From assembly GCF_004006175.1 (NCBI RefSeq), contig NZ_CP033219.1, positions 3,162,001 through 3,226,000 on the forward strand: a DNA stretch of 64,000 nt, read 5' to 3'. A program made the position numbers and the translations under genes. The notes beneath the pieces are model-generated. The model saw only the letters and a list, made by a program, of their open reading frames with translations, was not told where the DNA came from and searched no databases. Position 1 is the first letter of the stretch, and each line of letters starts with the position of its first letter. The stretch comes from Parasedimentitalea marina (lineage in GTDB: Bacteria; Pseudomonadota; Alphaproteobacteria; Rhodobacterales; Rhodobacteraceae). Below are positions 27,806 through 37,190 of this stretch, piece by piece.

Positions 27806-30292
27806 ATGACCAAATTACCTATTGATGCTGTCCTGCCCGAATTGATTGCCGCCCTGCGCGCCAAAGGGCGTGCCGTATTGCAAGCGCCGCCGGGTGCGGG
27901 CAAAACCACCCGGGTGCCACTGGCCATGCTTGAGGCAGGGCTGACCAAGGGTCGCATTGTGATGCTGGAACCGCGTCGACTGGCGGCGCGCGCGGCGGCC
28001 GAGCGCATGGCCGAGACGCTGGGCGAACGCGCCGGCGAGACTGTCGGCTACCGGGTGCGCGGCGACGCCAAGATATCCAAGGCCACCCGCATCGAAGTGG
28101 TCACCGAGGGCATTCTGACCCGCATGCTGCAATCCAGCCCTGATCTGCCCGGTGTGGGTGCGGTGATCTTTGACGAGTTCCACGAACGCTCGCTGAACGC
28201 CGACTTTGGCCTGGCCCTCTGTCTGGAAGTGGCCGGTGCGCTGCGCGACGATCTGATCCTGATGGCAATGTCGGCAACCTTGGACGCAGGCCCGGTCGCC
28301 GAGCTGATGCAGGCTCCAATGGTGACCTCACAGGGGCGCAGCTACGATGTGGAAACCCGTTGGCTGCAGCGCCCCATCGCGGCGCAGGGATCGCGGGTAG
28401 CGCCCCGACAGGGCGCGCGGCGGCTGGATGCGCTGGTGGATCTGGTGCAGCAGGCCGAGAAAGACACCCGTGACACGGGTGGCGGTATTCTGGTGTTTCT
28501 CCCCGGCGAGGGCGAGATCCGGCGGGCGGCCTCGGCGCTGGCTGCCCGACTGCCGGAAACCTGTGTGGTGAAACCGCTGTTTGGCGCCCTGCCCTTTGCA
28601 GAACAACGCGCGGCGATTGCCCCCTTGGCATCTGGCCGCAAGGTGGTGCTGGCGACCTCGATCGCCGAGACCTCGCTGACCATTCAGGATATCCGCGTGG
28701 TGGTCGACATGGGACAGGCGCGCCGGGCCCGGTTTGATCCCGGGTCGGGCATGTCGCGGCTGATCACGGAAAAGGTCACACGCGCCGAAGCCACCCAGCG
28801 ACAAGGCCGGGCTGGCCGGGTGGCCGAAGGCATCTGCTACCGGCTGTGGACCAAAGGCGAAGAAGGCGCACTGGCGGCTTTCCCTCCCGCCGAAATAGAG
28901 GCCGCAGACTTGACCAGTCTGGCGCTGGAACTGGCCCTCTGGGGGGCAGCTTCAGGCGACTTGTCTTTCCTGACCCCACCGCCCGAGGGCGCTCTGACCG
29001 AGGCACAGGTCTTGTTGCGGATGCTGGGCGCACTGGATGAACAGGGCCGGATCACCGCCCATGGCAAGGCGCTGGCCGCTCTGCCACTGCATCCGCGTCT
29101 GGGTCATATGCTGGTCACTGGTGGTCGCGAGGCGGCGCAATTGGCGGCGCTGATGGCCGAACGCGATCCCCTGCGCGGTGCGCCGACTGACTTACTGCTG
29201 CGGATACAGGCGATACGCGACCCCAGGGGGTTCATGCGCAAACGCCCCTACCAGGTGAACCTACCAGTGATTGAGCGGATCAAAGCAGAGAACCGGCGCT
29301 TGCAGCGGCAGGGCACGCAACATGCGAAGCTTGATGCACCACTCTCCCCTGCCGCCATGGCCGCGCTCGCCTATCCCGACCGTATCGGGCAACGCCGCAA
29401 GGGGGGCACCCCGCGCTATGTGCTGTCCGGCGGCAAGGGTGTGGTGCTAGAGGACAGCGACACGCTGGCAGCAGCCCCATTCATTGTGACCCTGGACAGT
29501 GATGGCAACCTGCGCGAGGCGCGGGTGCGAATGGCGGCGCAGATCTCGCTGGGGGAGATCCGTGCGTTGTTTGGCGATCAGATCAGCTGGCACAGCATCT
29601 GTGAGTGGTCCAAACGCGAGCGCCGGGTGGTGTCGCGCAAGCAGGAACGGTTTGGCGCCATCGTGCTGGAGGACCAGGTCTGGAAAGATGTCCCCGCCGA
29701 AGCCGTGGCCGAGGCGATGCTGGACGGGGTGCGCGATCTTGGGCTGCGGCTGTCTGGCGCTGCGGCACGACTTGCGGCGCGGGTTGAACTAGTGCGGGCC
29801 GAGGGTCACGCCTTACCCGACTTCTCGCCCCTGGGGCTGAGCGAAAGCATCGACCACTGGCTGCTGCCAATGCTGACCGGCGTAAAAACCGCCGACGATT
29901 GGAAACGGTTTGATCTGCTGCCTGCGCTGCGGGCAGCACTGGACTGGAACCAGACCCAACTGCTGGACCGCGAGGCCGCAAGTCACTTTACCAGTCCACT
30001 GGGCAACAGAATTCCGATCACCTATGCCGAGACCGGTCCCGAGATCGAGGTCCGTATACAAGAACTGTTTGGCGTCAGCCGTCATCCAGCCAGTGGCGGT
30101 GTGCCGCTGAAGATCACCTTGCTGTCGCCGGCCCGGCGGCCGATCCAGATTACCCGCGACCTGCCCGGATTCTGGGCCGGCTCCTACGCCGACGTGCGCA
30201 AGGACATGCGGGCGCAATACCCACGCCATCCCTGGCCCGAGGATCCAACCCAGGCAGATCCAACTCTGCGGGCAAAGCGGCGCAAGCCGTAG
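27806..30292 (+). CDS. hrpB: ATP-dependent helicase HrpB
   Basis: An 828-residue DEAH-box-type RNA helicase-like protein. Motif I is VLQAPPGAGKTTRVPLAML, motif II is FDEFHERSL (DEFH in place of DEAH, as usual in HrpB), and motif III is SATLD. Motif VI, QRQGRAGRVAEG, lies near residue 330. The HA2 and HrpB C-terminal domains follow, ending in a short basic tail. Its cellular role is not well defined; it is non-essential in E. coli. The ATG at 27806 is taken; an upstream TTG at 27776 would add ten residues. Confidence 0.93.
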   Translation: MTKLPIDAVLPELIAALRAKGRAVLQAPPGAGKTTRVPLAMLEAGLTKGRIVMLEPRRLAARAAAERMAETLGERAGETVGYRVRGDAKISKATRIEVVTEGILTRMLQSSPDLPGVGAVIFDEFHERSLNADFGLALCLEVAGALRDDLILMAMSATLDAGPVAELMQAPMVTSQGRSYDVETRWLQRPIAAQGSRVAPRQGARRLDALVDLVQQAEKDTRDTGGGILVFLPGEGEIRRAASALAARLPETCVVKPLFGALPFAEQRAAIAPLASGRKVVLATSIAETSLTIQDIRVVVDMGQARRARFDPGSGMSRLITEKVTRAEATQRQGRAGRVAEGICYRLWTKGEEGALAAFPPAEIEAADLTSLALELALWGAASGDLSFLTPPPEGALTEAQVLLRMLGALDEQGRITAHGKALAALPLHPRLGHMLVTGGREAAQLAALMAERDPLRGAPTDLLLRIQAIRDPRGFMRKRPYQVNLPVIERIKAENRRLQRQGTQHAKLDAPLSPAAMAALAYPDRIGQRRKGGTPRYVLSGGKGVVLEDSDTLAAAPFIVTLDSDGNLREARVRMAAQISLGEIRALFGDQISWHSICEWSKRERRVVSRKQERFGAIVLEDQVWKDVPAEAVAEAMLDGVRDLGLRLSGAAARLAARVELVRAEGHALPDFSPLGLSESIDHWLLPMLTGVKTADDWKRFDLLPALRAALDWNQTQLLDREAASHFTSPLGNRIPITYAETGPEIEVRIQELFGVSRHPASGGVPLKITLLSPARRPIQITRDLPGFWAGSYADVRKDMRAQYPRHPWPEDPTQADPTLRAKRRKP

Positions 30293-30611
30293 TTCTGGCA
30301 AAACCGTCCGGCACACTCCAAGCACCTGTCAATTTCAACGCAGAACCACCAATTCAGCACCTATTTGGCGGGATCTATGAAAGAATTGGCTTGAATGCTC
30401 ATATCTAAATCAGGCCAGAAAATGTATAGTGAGCTCACAAAAACAAGATCAGGCTAACTGCCCTGACGCATATCGAGCACTATTTATTCAACCTCCAATC
30501 CGGCATCCCTTACAGGATCAGGATTATCGGGCCATCGAGCCTGAACTTGGGGGCGGCGCGTTTAATCCCTCCCCGGCGTGCTGCCCCCAAATCTTTCCCT
30601 ACACTCGGACA
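30293..30611. other. 319-base intergenic stretch, no gene seen
   Basis: Between the convergent ends of hrpB and the SDR gene. It is moderately A+T-rich with a short direct-looking run around 30405 (AAATCAGGCC and ATCAGGCTAA). No hairpin with a T tract, tRNA, repeat or supported reading frame was found. Confidence 0.5.
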
Positions 30612-31376
30612 TCAGTTTCCTTTAGCCGCAGCCCTTAGTGCTGGCAAACCAATCCCCACCGCCTCAAAGCCACCATCAGCTGCTAGAATCTGGCCGGTGA
30701 TGAAGCTGGCCTTGTCCGACAGTAGAAAGGTGATCGCCGCCGCGATCTCCTCTTCCTTGCCATAACGGTTCAGCGGCAGCGCATCGTGATAGGCGGCGAT
30801 GATCTCAGGCGAATGCACCGCCATCGCCAGTTTGGTTGCCACCGGCCCCGGCGCGACGGCATTGACGCGAATGCCCAGCTCTCCCAGTTCCGCGGCCTGT
30901 TGCAGCGTCAACTGCGCCAATGCTGCCTTGGAGGTGCCATAGGCCACCCGCAACGTGCTGGCCCGCAGACCGGAAATCGAAGTGATGTTCACCACCGCGC
31001 CACCGCCATCCGCCGCCAGCAAATCGGTAAAGGCCTGTGTCATCAGAAAGGGCCCGTCCAGATTGGTCCGCATCACCCGCTGCCAGCGGTCATATGTGGT
31101 GTCACGGATGGGACCGAAATCGGCAACGCCAGCGTTGTTCACCAATCCGTCTAAACGGCCAAAGGCCTCGGCCACCTCCGCGACCGCCCGCAGGACATCA
31201 TTGGGGATGGATACATCCACATCCAGACCAATGGCGCCGGGAAGCTCAGCAAGGGCCTCGGCCAACGCATCGCTGTCACGATCCAGTATCGCAACCTGCC
31301 AGCCGTCAGCCATCAGCCCCTGCGCCGTGGCAAATCCAATGCCTCGTGCGCCACCGGTAATCAGTGCAGATTTCAT
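30612..31376 (-). CDS. Short-chain dehydrogenase/reductase (SDR)
   Basis: A 254-residue classical SDR. It has the NAD(P) motif TGGARGIG, LDVDVS (adenine-ring Asp), NNAG, and the catalytic triad in TSISG (Ser), AYGTSKAAL (Tyr-x3-Lys). AVAPGPVATKL and FITGQILAADGG follow. The acidic DRDS after the second strand suggests NAD rather than NADP. Substrate unknown. AGGAG lies 7 bases before the ATG at 31376; the longer upstream frame has no Rossmann features. Confidence 0.9.
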   Translation of the reverse strand: MKSALITGGARGIGFATAQGLMADGWQVAILDRDSDALAEALAELPGAIGLDVDVSIPNDVLRAVAEVAEAFGRLDGLVNNAGVADFGPIRDTTYDRWQRVMRTNLDGPFLMTQAFTDLLAADGGGAVVNITSISGLRASTLRVAYGTSKAALAQLTLQQAAELGELGIRVNAVAPGPVATKLAMAVHSPEIIAAYHDALPLNRYGKEEEIAAAITFLLSDKASFITGQILAADGGFEAVGIGLPALRAAAKGN

Positions 31377-31583
31377 CAGGTTCTCCTGTGCCTGTCTCAT
31401 ATTGCGACATGGCGCCCCAGCCCCCCGCAATTGTCAATCCCATAGAGCCCGCAGGGTGAAAATGTCGAAAATGGCACACTTAGCGTCGCTTATCATGGTT
31501 GATGTTGCATAAACCGACACAAAGTCTATGTATGCGACATCCAAATCCAAATATGAGGCAAGCCGCAAAGGCTGCGAGCAGTT

Positions 31584-32042
31584 ATGACCCCCGCATTATC
31601 CCGCGCCTGGGAAGATCTTCTCAGGCCACTGATTTTTCGATCCAAACGCCTGCAGGTGGCCGCCCTGTGTTATCGCAAAACCGAGAATGGCACGGACGTG
31701 CTGATGATCACCAGCCGGGGCAGCGGTCGCTGGATTCTCCCCAAAGGCTGGCCGATAAGTGGCAAAGACGGCGCCGAAACTGCACTACAAGAAGCCTGGG
31801 AAGAAGCAGGCGTCAAAACGGCCAAAATTCAGGGTGAGCCCATTGGCCACTACGAATACCTAAAGAACCTGGGCCGAGGACGCGCTGAAATGGTGCAGAC
31901 GCTGGTCTATATCGCCCAAGTGAGTAAATTGTCCAAATCCTACCCTGAGCGCAATCAACGCAAGCGGCAGTGGGTTCCAGCCGATGAGGCCGCCAATCTG
32001 GTGCATGAGCCAAAATTGCGGGCCCTTTTACGACAGCTGTGA
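31584..32042 (+). CDS. NUDIX hydrolase
   Basis: A 152-residue pyrophosphohydrolase. GSGRWILPKGWPISGKDGAE precedes the NUDIX helix ALQEAWEEAGV. Compared with the consensus G-x5-E-x7-R-E-x2-E-E-x-G, the first Glu is Lys and the Arg is Gln, while the metal-binding Glu pair and the preceding Glu remain. The WILPKGWP wording is common in an alphaproteobacterial group annotated as diphosphoinositol-polyphosphate-like. The substrate cannot be named. It is encoded ahead of the phosphate transporter, 90 bases apart, so co-transcription is possible. Confidence 0.88.
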   Translation: MTPALSRAWEDLLRPLIFRSKRLQVAALCYRKTENGTDVLMITSRGSGRWILPKGWPISGKDGAETALQEAWEEAGVKTAKIQGEPIGHYEYLKNLGRGRAEMVQTLVYIAQVSKLSKSYPERNQRKRQWVPADEAANLVHEPKLRALLRQL

Positions 32043-32132
32043 CCCTCGCCATGCTGACAGGGGACAAATCTCTTGCACCAAAGCCAATGGCGGTTTACGC
32101 GGCGTCTTATCTTTGAAACCGGGATTGACACG

Positions 32133-33611
32133 ATGGCCGACGAACCACAGCGCAGACAATGGAAAACACTCGACCGCGATTTAAACCGGATTGCGATCCT
32201 TGAAAACGCCACAGGCTATGTCTCCAGGCCAATGGTCGGGCCTGGCATTGCCCTGGTCTTTATCGTGCTGGCGGGTCTGGCTGCCGCGATTCTATTGGGC
32301 ACCACGCCGATCAACTTTGTTGTGGTCGCTGCCGCTGCCTTTGGTGCTTATATGGCCGTCAATATTGGCGCCAATGATGTCGCCAATAACATGGGCCCTG
32401 CGGTAGGCGCCAACGCCCTGACGATGGGCGGCGCGATTCTGATCGCAGCCCTAGCAGAAAGCGCCGGTGCCCTGCTGGCCGGTGGCGACGTGGTTTCCAC
32501 CATCTCCAAGGGGATCATCGATCCCGCGACCATGGCCACCACGGATGTTTTCATCTGGGCCATGATGGCCGCGCTGATCTCCTCGGCGCTTTGGGTCAAC
32601 CTTGCCACCTGGGTTGGTGCGCCAGTCTCGACCACGCATTCGGTTGTGGGCGGTGTTATGGGCGCAGGTATCGCCGCTGCTGGCATGGCCGCCGTCAGCT
32701 GGCCCACCATGGGCAAAATCGCAGCCAGCTGGGTGATCTCACCCGTTCTGGGCGGTGTCATCGCCGCCGCCTTTTTGGCACTGATCAAGGCGCAGATCAT
32801 CTACAAAGAAGATAAGATCGCGGCCGCACGGCGCTGGGTTCCCATACTGGTTGGCATCATGGCTGGGGCCTTTGCCGCCTATCTGGCGGTCAAAGGGCTG
32901 AAACGCATTGTCAAAATCGACCTGCAAACGGCGCTGCTGATTGGTGTGATACTCGGCACTGTCTGCTGGGCGATCACCAAACCACTGATCCGCCGCCAGT
33001 CCATTGGGCTGGAAAACCGCAAGAAATCGCTGAAGATTCTGTTTCGTATTCCGTTGGTCATTTCCGCTGGCCTGTTGTCGTTTGCCCATGGCGCTAACGA
33101 CGTCGCAAATGCTGTGGGACCTTTGGCCGCGATTGTGCATGCGTCAGAGTTTGGCGATTTTGCTGCCAAGGTTGAAATCCCGACCTGGGTCATGGTGATC
33201 GGGGCCTTTGGTATCTCGTTTGGATTGTTCCTGTTTGGCCCCAAGCTGATCCGTATGGTCGGCAGTCAGATCACCAAACTGAACCCCATGCGCGCCTTTT
33301 GTGTGTCGCTGTCCGCCGCGATTACCGTGATTGTCGCCAGCTGGCTGGGCCTGCCCGTTTCCTCGACCCACATCGCCGTCGGGGCGGTGTTCGGAGTTGG
33401 GTTCTTCCGCGAATGGCATATGGAGCGACGGCTGCGGACCTCCTCGGCCATCAGCAAGAAGAAGACCGTTGCCCCCGAGGAGCGTGCGCGCCGTAAACTG
33501 GTTCGCCGCAGTCACTTCCTGACCATCATCGCGGCCTGGGTCATCACCGTCCCTGCCGCCGCCGTAATGTCAGCAGCTATCTACATGTTGCTCAGCACCA
33601 TGGTTGGCTAA
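32133..33611 (+). CDS. pit: Low-affinity inorganic phosphate transporter (Pit family)
   Basis: A 492-residue inner-membrane transporter with the two inverted Pit/PHO4 repeats. Each repeat has the signature GANDVANNMGPAVGA (about residue 90) and HGANDVANAVGPLAAI (about 330). About ten or eleven membrane helices with a charged loop in the middle (KEDKIAAARR) are seen. Pit proteins import metal-phosphate complexes with protons. The start MADEPQRRQ at 32133 was chosen since an upstream frame has no similarity. It is followed by a strong terminator. Confidence 0.93.
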   Translation: MADEPQRRQWKTLDRDLNRIAILENATGYVSRPMVGPGIALVFIVLAGLAAAILLGTTPINFVVVAAAAFGAYMAVNIGANDVANNMGPAVGANALTMGGAILIAALAESAGALLAGGDVVSTISKGIIDPATMATTDVFIWAMMAALISSALWVNLATWVGAPVSTTHSVVGGVMGAGIAAAGMAAVSWPTMGKIAASWVISPVLGGVIAAAFLALIKAQIIYKEDKIAAARRWVPILVGIMAGAFAAYLAVKGLKRIVKIDLQTALLIGVILGTVCWAITKPLIRRQSIGLENRKKSLKILFRIPLVISAGLLSFAHGANDVANAVGPLAAIVHASEFGDFAAKVEIPTWVMVIGAFGISFGLFLFGPKLIRMVGSQITKLNPMRAFCVSLSAAITVIVASWLGLPVSSTHIAVGAVFGVGFFREWHMERRLRTSSAISKKKTVAPEERARRKLVRRSHFLTIIAAWVITVPAAAVMSAAIYMLLSTMVG

Positions 33612-33641
33612 ACCACGAGTTAACGTAAACCGATCAAGACA

Positions 33642-33671
33642 AAGCCCCCTCACCTATTGCTGAGGGGGCTT
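33642..33671 (+). terminator. Terminator of the phosphate transporter gene
   Basis: AAGCCCCCTCA pairs perfectly with TGAGGGGGCTT around an 8-base loop, then TTC. It lies 30 bases after the stop codon, between convergent genes, and may serve both strands. Confidence 0.85.
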
Positions 33672-33704
33672 TCATTTACCTGGACTGCGCGCCACAAGGT
33701 CACT

Positions 33705-34610
33705 TCAAGCCTCGGAATGCCAGCGCATGATGACGTTTTCTGACTGCCACAGCGGTCCCTTATCAAGGCATTCAGCCGCCGGATCGCCGCCGCAAGCACG
33801 GTAAAAATCAAGGGCTGCTTGGTTTTGCCGCACCACGGCCAGAACCAAGTCCGACGGTCCGGACACCTGCGCCCAATGCCGCGCCAAATGCAGGAAATGG
33901 CGCCCTATCCCAAGCCCTCGGGCGGCACTGTCCAGATATAGGTTGGTCAGCTCCATTGCATCAGGAAACGCAGAGATCTGCGAGTGTGACAGGTCACAAA
34001 GCCCAAGTATCCGCCCCTGGTCATCCTCGGCCAGCAAGGTCAGTCCACGTTGGCGTTTTCCCGCAAGTTTGCCGTGCCATTGGGCCTGGCGGCATTCAAA
34101 ATCCAAAGCGCGAATCGCCGCGTCTGGCGCCATGTCTTTATAGGTGTGCCGCCACATCCTGACGTGGAATTCGGCAATTTGATCGCAATCAGCAGGGCCC
34201 GCACAGCGCAATAACAGGTTCTGGGCCTGCAGCTTATGCCCAGCCCGTAGCCAGGCCAACTCGGCGCTATGCCGGGTGGAATGGCGCACCAGAAGATAGT
34301 CACGATAGAAAGTAGAGACTACAAAAACACCCAGACCGGCCATCGACACCGGGCGTGTAGCGGCCAAAACCACACCGGGTTCGTCAAAATCAAACAGGTT
34401 GCTGACCTGCACTGCTGTCCAGCCTGCCGAGTGTTCGATTTGCGCCGGAACCCGTCGGCTGAGACAAAGAACCGAAATCTCGTCTTCCGCCTGGGTTACA
34501 TTGACCAGACCAGGCCCATCGGTCCAGTCTGGAATTCCATCTTCAGGCGGCACCCGAGAGACGGCATAGTCGCCGTCCAGTGACCGCAACAATAGTTTTG
34601 GGCCAGTCAC
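33705..34610 (-). CDS. ACT-domain (CASTOR-like) / GNAT acetyltransferase fusion
   Basis: A 301-residue protein from a GTG start. Residues 1-120 match my memory of the small bacterial ACT_7 proteins, with YAVSRVPPEDGIPDW, ISVLCLSRRVP, VLAATRPVSMAGLGVFVVST and DYLLVR; ACT_7 folds resemble the amino-acid sensor CASTOR. Residues 130-295 form a GNAT domain with HVRMWRHTYKDMAP, LTNLYLDSAARGLGIGRHFL (acetyl-CoA P-loop R-x2-G-x-G/A) and NQAALDFYRACG. It is the third gene of an argD-argF operon, 12 bases after argF, with GAGG overlapping the argF stop. An amino-acid-responsive acetyltransferase is inferred; the substrate is unknown. Not an ArgA, as no kinase domain is present. Confidence 0.8.
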   Translation of the reverse strand: MTGPKLLLRSLDGDYAVSRVPPEDGIPDWTDGPGLVNVTQAEDEISVLCLSRRVPAQIEHSAGWTAVQVSNLFDFDEPGVVLAATRPVSMAGLGVFVVSTFYRDYLLVRHSTRHSAELAWLRAGHKLQAQNLLLRCAGPADCDQIAEFHVRMWRHTYKDMAPDAAIRALDFECRQAQWHGKLAGKRQRGLTLLAEDDQGRILGLCDLSHSQISAFPDAMELTNLYLDSAARGLGIGRHFLHLARHWAQVSGPSDLVLAVVRQNQAALDFYRACGGDPAAECLDKGPLWQSENVIMRWHSEA

Positions 34611-34622
34611 AACAAAGCAACC

Positions 34623-35549
34623 TCAGGCCCCCAGGCACCAGCGCATGATGGCTTTTTGCGCGTGCAGCCGGTTTTCGGCCTCGTCAAAGATCACCGATTG
34701 CGGACCGTCCATCACCTCGGAGGTGACTTCCTCTTCCCGGTGGGCCGGCAGGCAGTGCATGAACAGCGCATCCGGCTTGGCGTGGCTCATCAGATCGGCG
34801 TTGACCTGATATCCGCGCAGCATGTTGTGGCGACGCTCTTTCGAGGATTGGCTGTCGTGCATCGACACCCAGGTATCAGCCACCACCAGATCCGCGCCCT
34901 CAACAGCCTTATGCGCGTCGCGTTCGATAACGATCTTGGAACCCGCTTTCCGGGCCAGGCCGACAAACTCGTCCTCGGGGTCCAGCTGCGCGGGGCCAGT
35001 GAAGGTGAGGTCAAAGCCAAATTGTCCAGCCGCGTGCAGGAACGAGGCGCAGACGTTGTTGCCGTCGCCAGCCCAGACCACCTTTTTGCCCTTGATCGGG
35101 CCACGGTGCTCTTCATAGGTCAGGATATCCGCCATGATCTGGCAAGGGTGGGTGCGGTCGGTCAGCCCGTTGATCACCGGCACTGAGGCGTATTCGGCCA
35201 TTTCCATCAGCACGGTTTCATCAAACGTCCGGATCATGATCATATCAACATAGCGCGACAGCACGCGGGCAGTGTCAGCAATAGTCTCACCGTGACCCAG
35301 CTGCATGTCATTGCCCGACAGCACCATCGATTGGCCACCCATTTGGCGCACGCCGACGTCAAACGACACCCGGGTCCGGGTCGAAGGCTTTTCAAATATC
35401 AACGCGACCATGCGGCCCGCCAGGGGCTGGTCATCATCCAGAGCACCCTTGGGGCGGGTCAAACGGGCTTGTTTCATTGCGCTGGCCTGATCGATCATAG
35501 TCCGCAATTCGGCCGGGTTGGTTTTATGGATGTCCAGGAAATGGTTCAT
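34623..35549 (-). CDS. argF: Ornithine carbamoyltransferase
   Basis: This 308-residue enzyme joins carbamoyl phosphate and ornithine to citrulline in arginine synthesis. The carbamoyl-phosphate motif is [21 protein letters not shown] is the second, and the ornithine-binding [12 protein letters not shown] lies near the C-terminus. The enzyme is a cytoplasmic trimer of family length. It follows argD, with a 72-base gap occupied by a hairpin element, and precedes the ACT-GNAT gene. Confidence 0.97.
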   Translation of the reverse strand: MNHFLDIHKTNPAELRTMIDQASAMKQARLTRPKGALDDDQPLAGRMVALIFEKPSTRTRVSFDVGVRQMGGQSMVLSGNDMQLGHGETIADTARVLSRYVDMIMIRTFDETVLMEMAEYASVPVINGLTDRTHPCQIMADILTYEEHRGPIKGKKVVWAGDGNNVCASFLHAAGQFGFDLTFTGPAQLDPEDEFVGLARKAGSKIVIERDAHKAVEGADLVVADTWVSMHDSQSSKERRHNMLRGYQVNADLMSHAKPDALFMHCLPAHREEEVTSEVMDGPQSVIFDEAENRLHAQKAIMRWCLGA

Positions 35550-35576
35550 ATCAGCTTCGCTTATTGTAAGGTCGAG

Positions 35577-35620
35577 GCGGGGGCGTTGCCCCCGGACCCC
35601 CGAGTATTTTTGAAAAAGTG
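35577..35620 (-). repeat. Hairpin element in the argD-argF gap
   Basis: Plus strand: GGCGGGGGCGTTGCCCCCGG, then ACCCCCGAGTATTTTTGAAA. GGGGGC pairs with GCCCCC, and the A+T block resembles the end of the dispersed ATATCCCGGGG element without its CTTCATCTGG half. It lies inside an apparent operon and could give partial termination or RNA processing. Confidence 0.6.
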
Positions 35621-35621
35621 A

Positions 35622-36797
35622 TCAGGCGCTTGCGAGTTGCGCGGCGGCCTTGTCTAGGCGGATCAGGGCCTGCGCGATATCATCGTCGCTCAGGGTCAGC
35701 GGCGGCAGAAGGCGAACGACGTTATCAGCGGCGGGGACGGTGATGACCTGATTGTCATAGCCGGCATTGACCACGTCAATATTGGTGACTTTACATTTCA
35801 GCCCCAACATCAGGCCAGTGCCGCGCACCTCCTCGAAAACGTCAGGATGACCGTCGATCAAACCTTCAAGTTTCTGCCGCAAGAGACCGGCCTTGCGATT
35901 CACCTCGTCCAAAAAGTCTGGATCAGTGACATGATCCATCACTGCACAGCCAACCGCACAGCCCAGCGGGTTGCCACCGTAAGTCGAACCATGTGTTCCG
36001 GCGGTCATACCAGATGCCGCGTCTTCAGTGGCCAGCACTGCGCCTAAGGGAAAACCGCCACCGATACCTTTGGCAACCATCATGATATCCGGGGTGATGC
36101 CCGCCCATTCATGTGCAAACAGTTTGCCCGTCCGGCCAACACCGCATTGGACCTCGTCCAGGATCAGCAGCACTCCGTGCTCGTCACAAACTGCGCGCAA
36201 AGCCTTCAGTTCAGCATCAGGCACCGCCCGAATGCCACCTTCACCCTGCACCGGCTCGATCAAAATAGCCGCCGTCTGGCCGGTGATTGCATTGGTGACA
36301 CCGTCCAGATCGCCAAACATCAGATGGGTAAAGCCAGGCAGCACCGGGCCAAAACCCTTGGTCATTTTCTCGGACCCCGCAGCGGCGATGCCAGCTGAGG
36401 AGCGGCCATGAAAAGAGCCATCAAAAGTCAGGATCTCGATCCGCTGCTCTTCTCCTTTGTCGAAGAAGTATTTACGCGCCATTTTCACGGCCAATTCGCA
36501 GGCCTCGGTGCCCGAATTGGTAAAGAACACTGTATCCGCAAAGCTATGCTCGACCAGCCTGTCCGCCAGCGCCTGTTGCTGCGGGATCTGGTACAAGTTC
36601 GAGACATGCCACAGGTTCTGCGCCTGATCCGTCAACGCCTGAACCAAGGCCGGATGGGCATGGCCCAGCGCATTGACGGCGATACCCGCCCCAAGATCCA
36701 GAAAACGTCGCCCATCCGCCTCAATCAGCCAAGAGCCTTCACCTTTGACAAAATTCAAAGGCGCGCGGTTGTAGGTTGGCAGAACAGAGGGGATCAT
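35622..36797 (-). CDS. argD: Acetylornithine aminotransferase
   Basis: A 391-residue class III aminotransferase converting N-acetylglutamate semialdehyde to N-acetylornithine. PLP features are [19 protein letters not shown], the SFHGRSSAG motif, [19 protein letters not shown], and [15 protein letters not shown] with the PLP lysine. The start [14 protein letters not shown] at 36797 is preferred; an ATG at 36806 sits too close to the AAGGA site. It is the first gene of the arginine operon. Confidence 0.93.
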   Translation of the reverse strand: MIPSVLPTYNRAPLNFVKGEGSWLIEADGRRFLDLGAGIAVNALGHAHPALVQALTDQAQNLWHVSNLYQIPQQQALADRLVEHSFADTVFFTNSGTEACELAVKMARKYFFDKGEEQRIEILTFDGSFHGRSSAGIAAAGSEKMTKGFGPVLPGFTHLMFGDLDGVTNAITGQTAAILIEPVQGEGGIRAVPDAELKALRAVCDEHGVLLILDEVQCGVGRTGKLFAHEWAGITPDIMMVAKGIGGGFPLGAVLATEDAASGMTAGTHGSTYGGNPLGCAVGCAVMDHVTDPDFLDEVNRKAGLLRQKLEGLIDGHPDVFEEVRGTGLMLGLKCKVTNIDVVNAGYDNQVITVPAADNVVRLLPPLTLSDDDIAQALIRLDKAAAQLASA

Positions 36798-37190
36798 CAG
36801 GATCATCCTTTTCGGAAATAGAAGCCCAAGACGTGTAGCACACTGGGCAGTTGGTCAACGATGTTGAATAGGGTCGCGCAATTGTCATAGCGCAAGGATC
36901 AAAAAGCCGGAACGCGGGTTCAGCGTCGGCGTCGCAGGGCCGCAATTCGGCGCGTGGTATGTGCGAGATTGATCATGAGTGCAGCGCATATCGGAACTTT
37001 AGGCAAAAGAAAACCCCTTTTGCGCAACCGGACCCATCATCCCGCCAGATCTCACCTTTTCGCACCACCCACGGCCCAAAGGATCCATCCTTCATCTGGC
37101 TAAAAATATCCCGGGGTTTGGGGCAGCGCCCCAAGGCGTATCAAGACGTATCAACTTGCATAACTTCGCGCATTGCCGCATCGCAGGGTT
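36798..37190. other. 393-base intergenic stretch
   Basis: It carries the argD promoter region on one side and the transporter promoter on the other, plus copy 2 of the dispersed element (37090-37135). A short ambiguous run TCAAGACGTATCAA is partly repeated (CGTATCAAGACGTATCAACT, 37137-37156). No supported reading frame. Confidence 0.5.
37090..37135 (+). repeat. Dispersed ATATCCCGGGG element, copy 2
   Basis: CTTCATCTGGCTAAAAATAT, then CCCGGGG, then a short hairpin TTGGGGCAGCGCCCCAA. It is 56 bases before the transporter start and on the same strand, so it does not end an upstream gene on that strand. Confidence 0.75.

Noticed and set aside
30429..30638. A 69-codon plus-strand frame behind hrpB
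   Set aside because: No ribosome site, no hydrophobic or conserved pattern, and it runs into the SDR gene on the other strand.
33705..34610. N-acetylglutamate synthase (argA) for the ACT-GNAT gene
   Set aside because: ArgA needs an amino-acid-kinase domain in front of the GNAT domain; here the first domain is ACT-like and too short.
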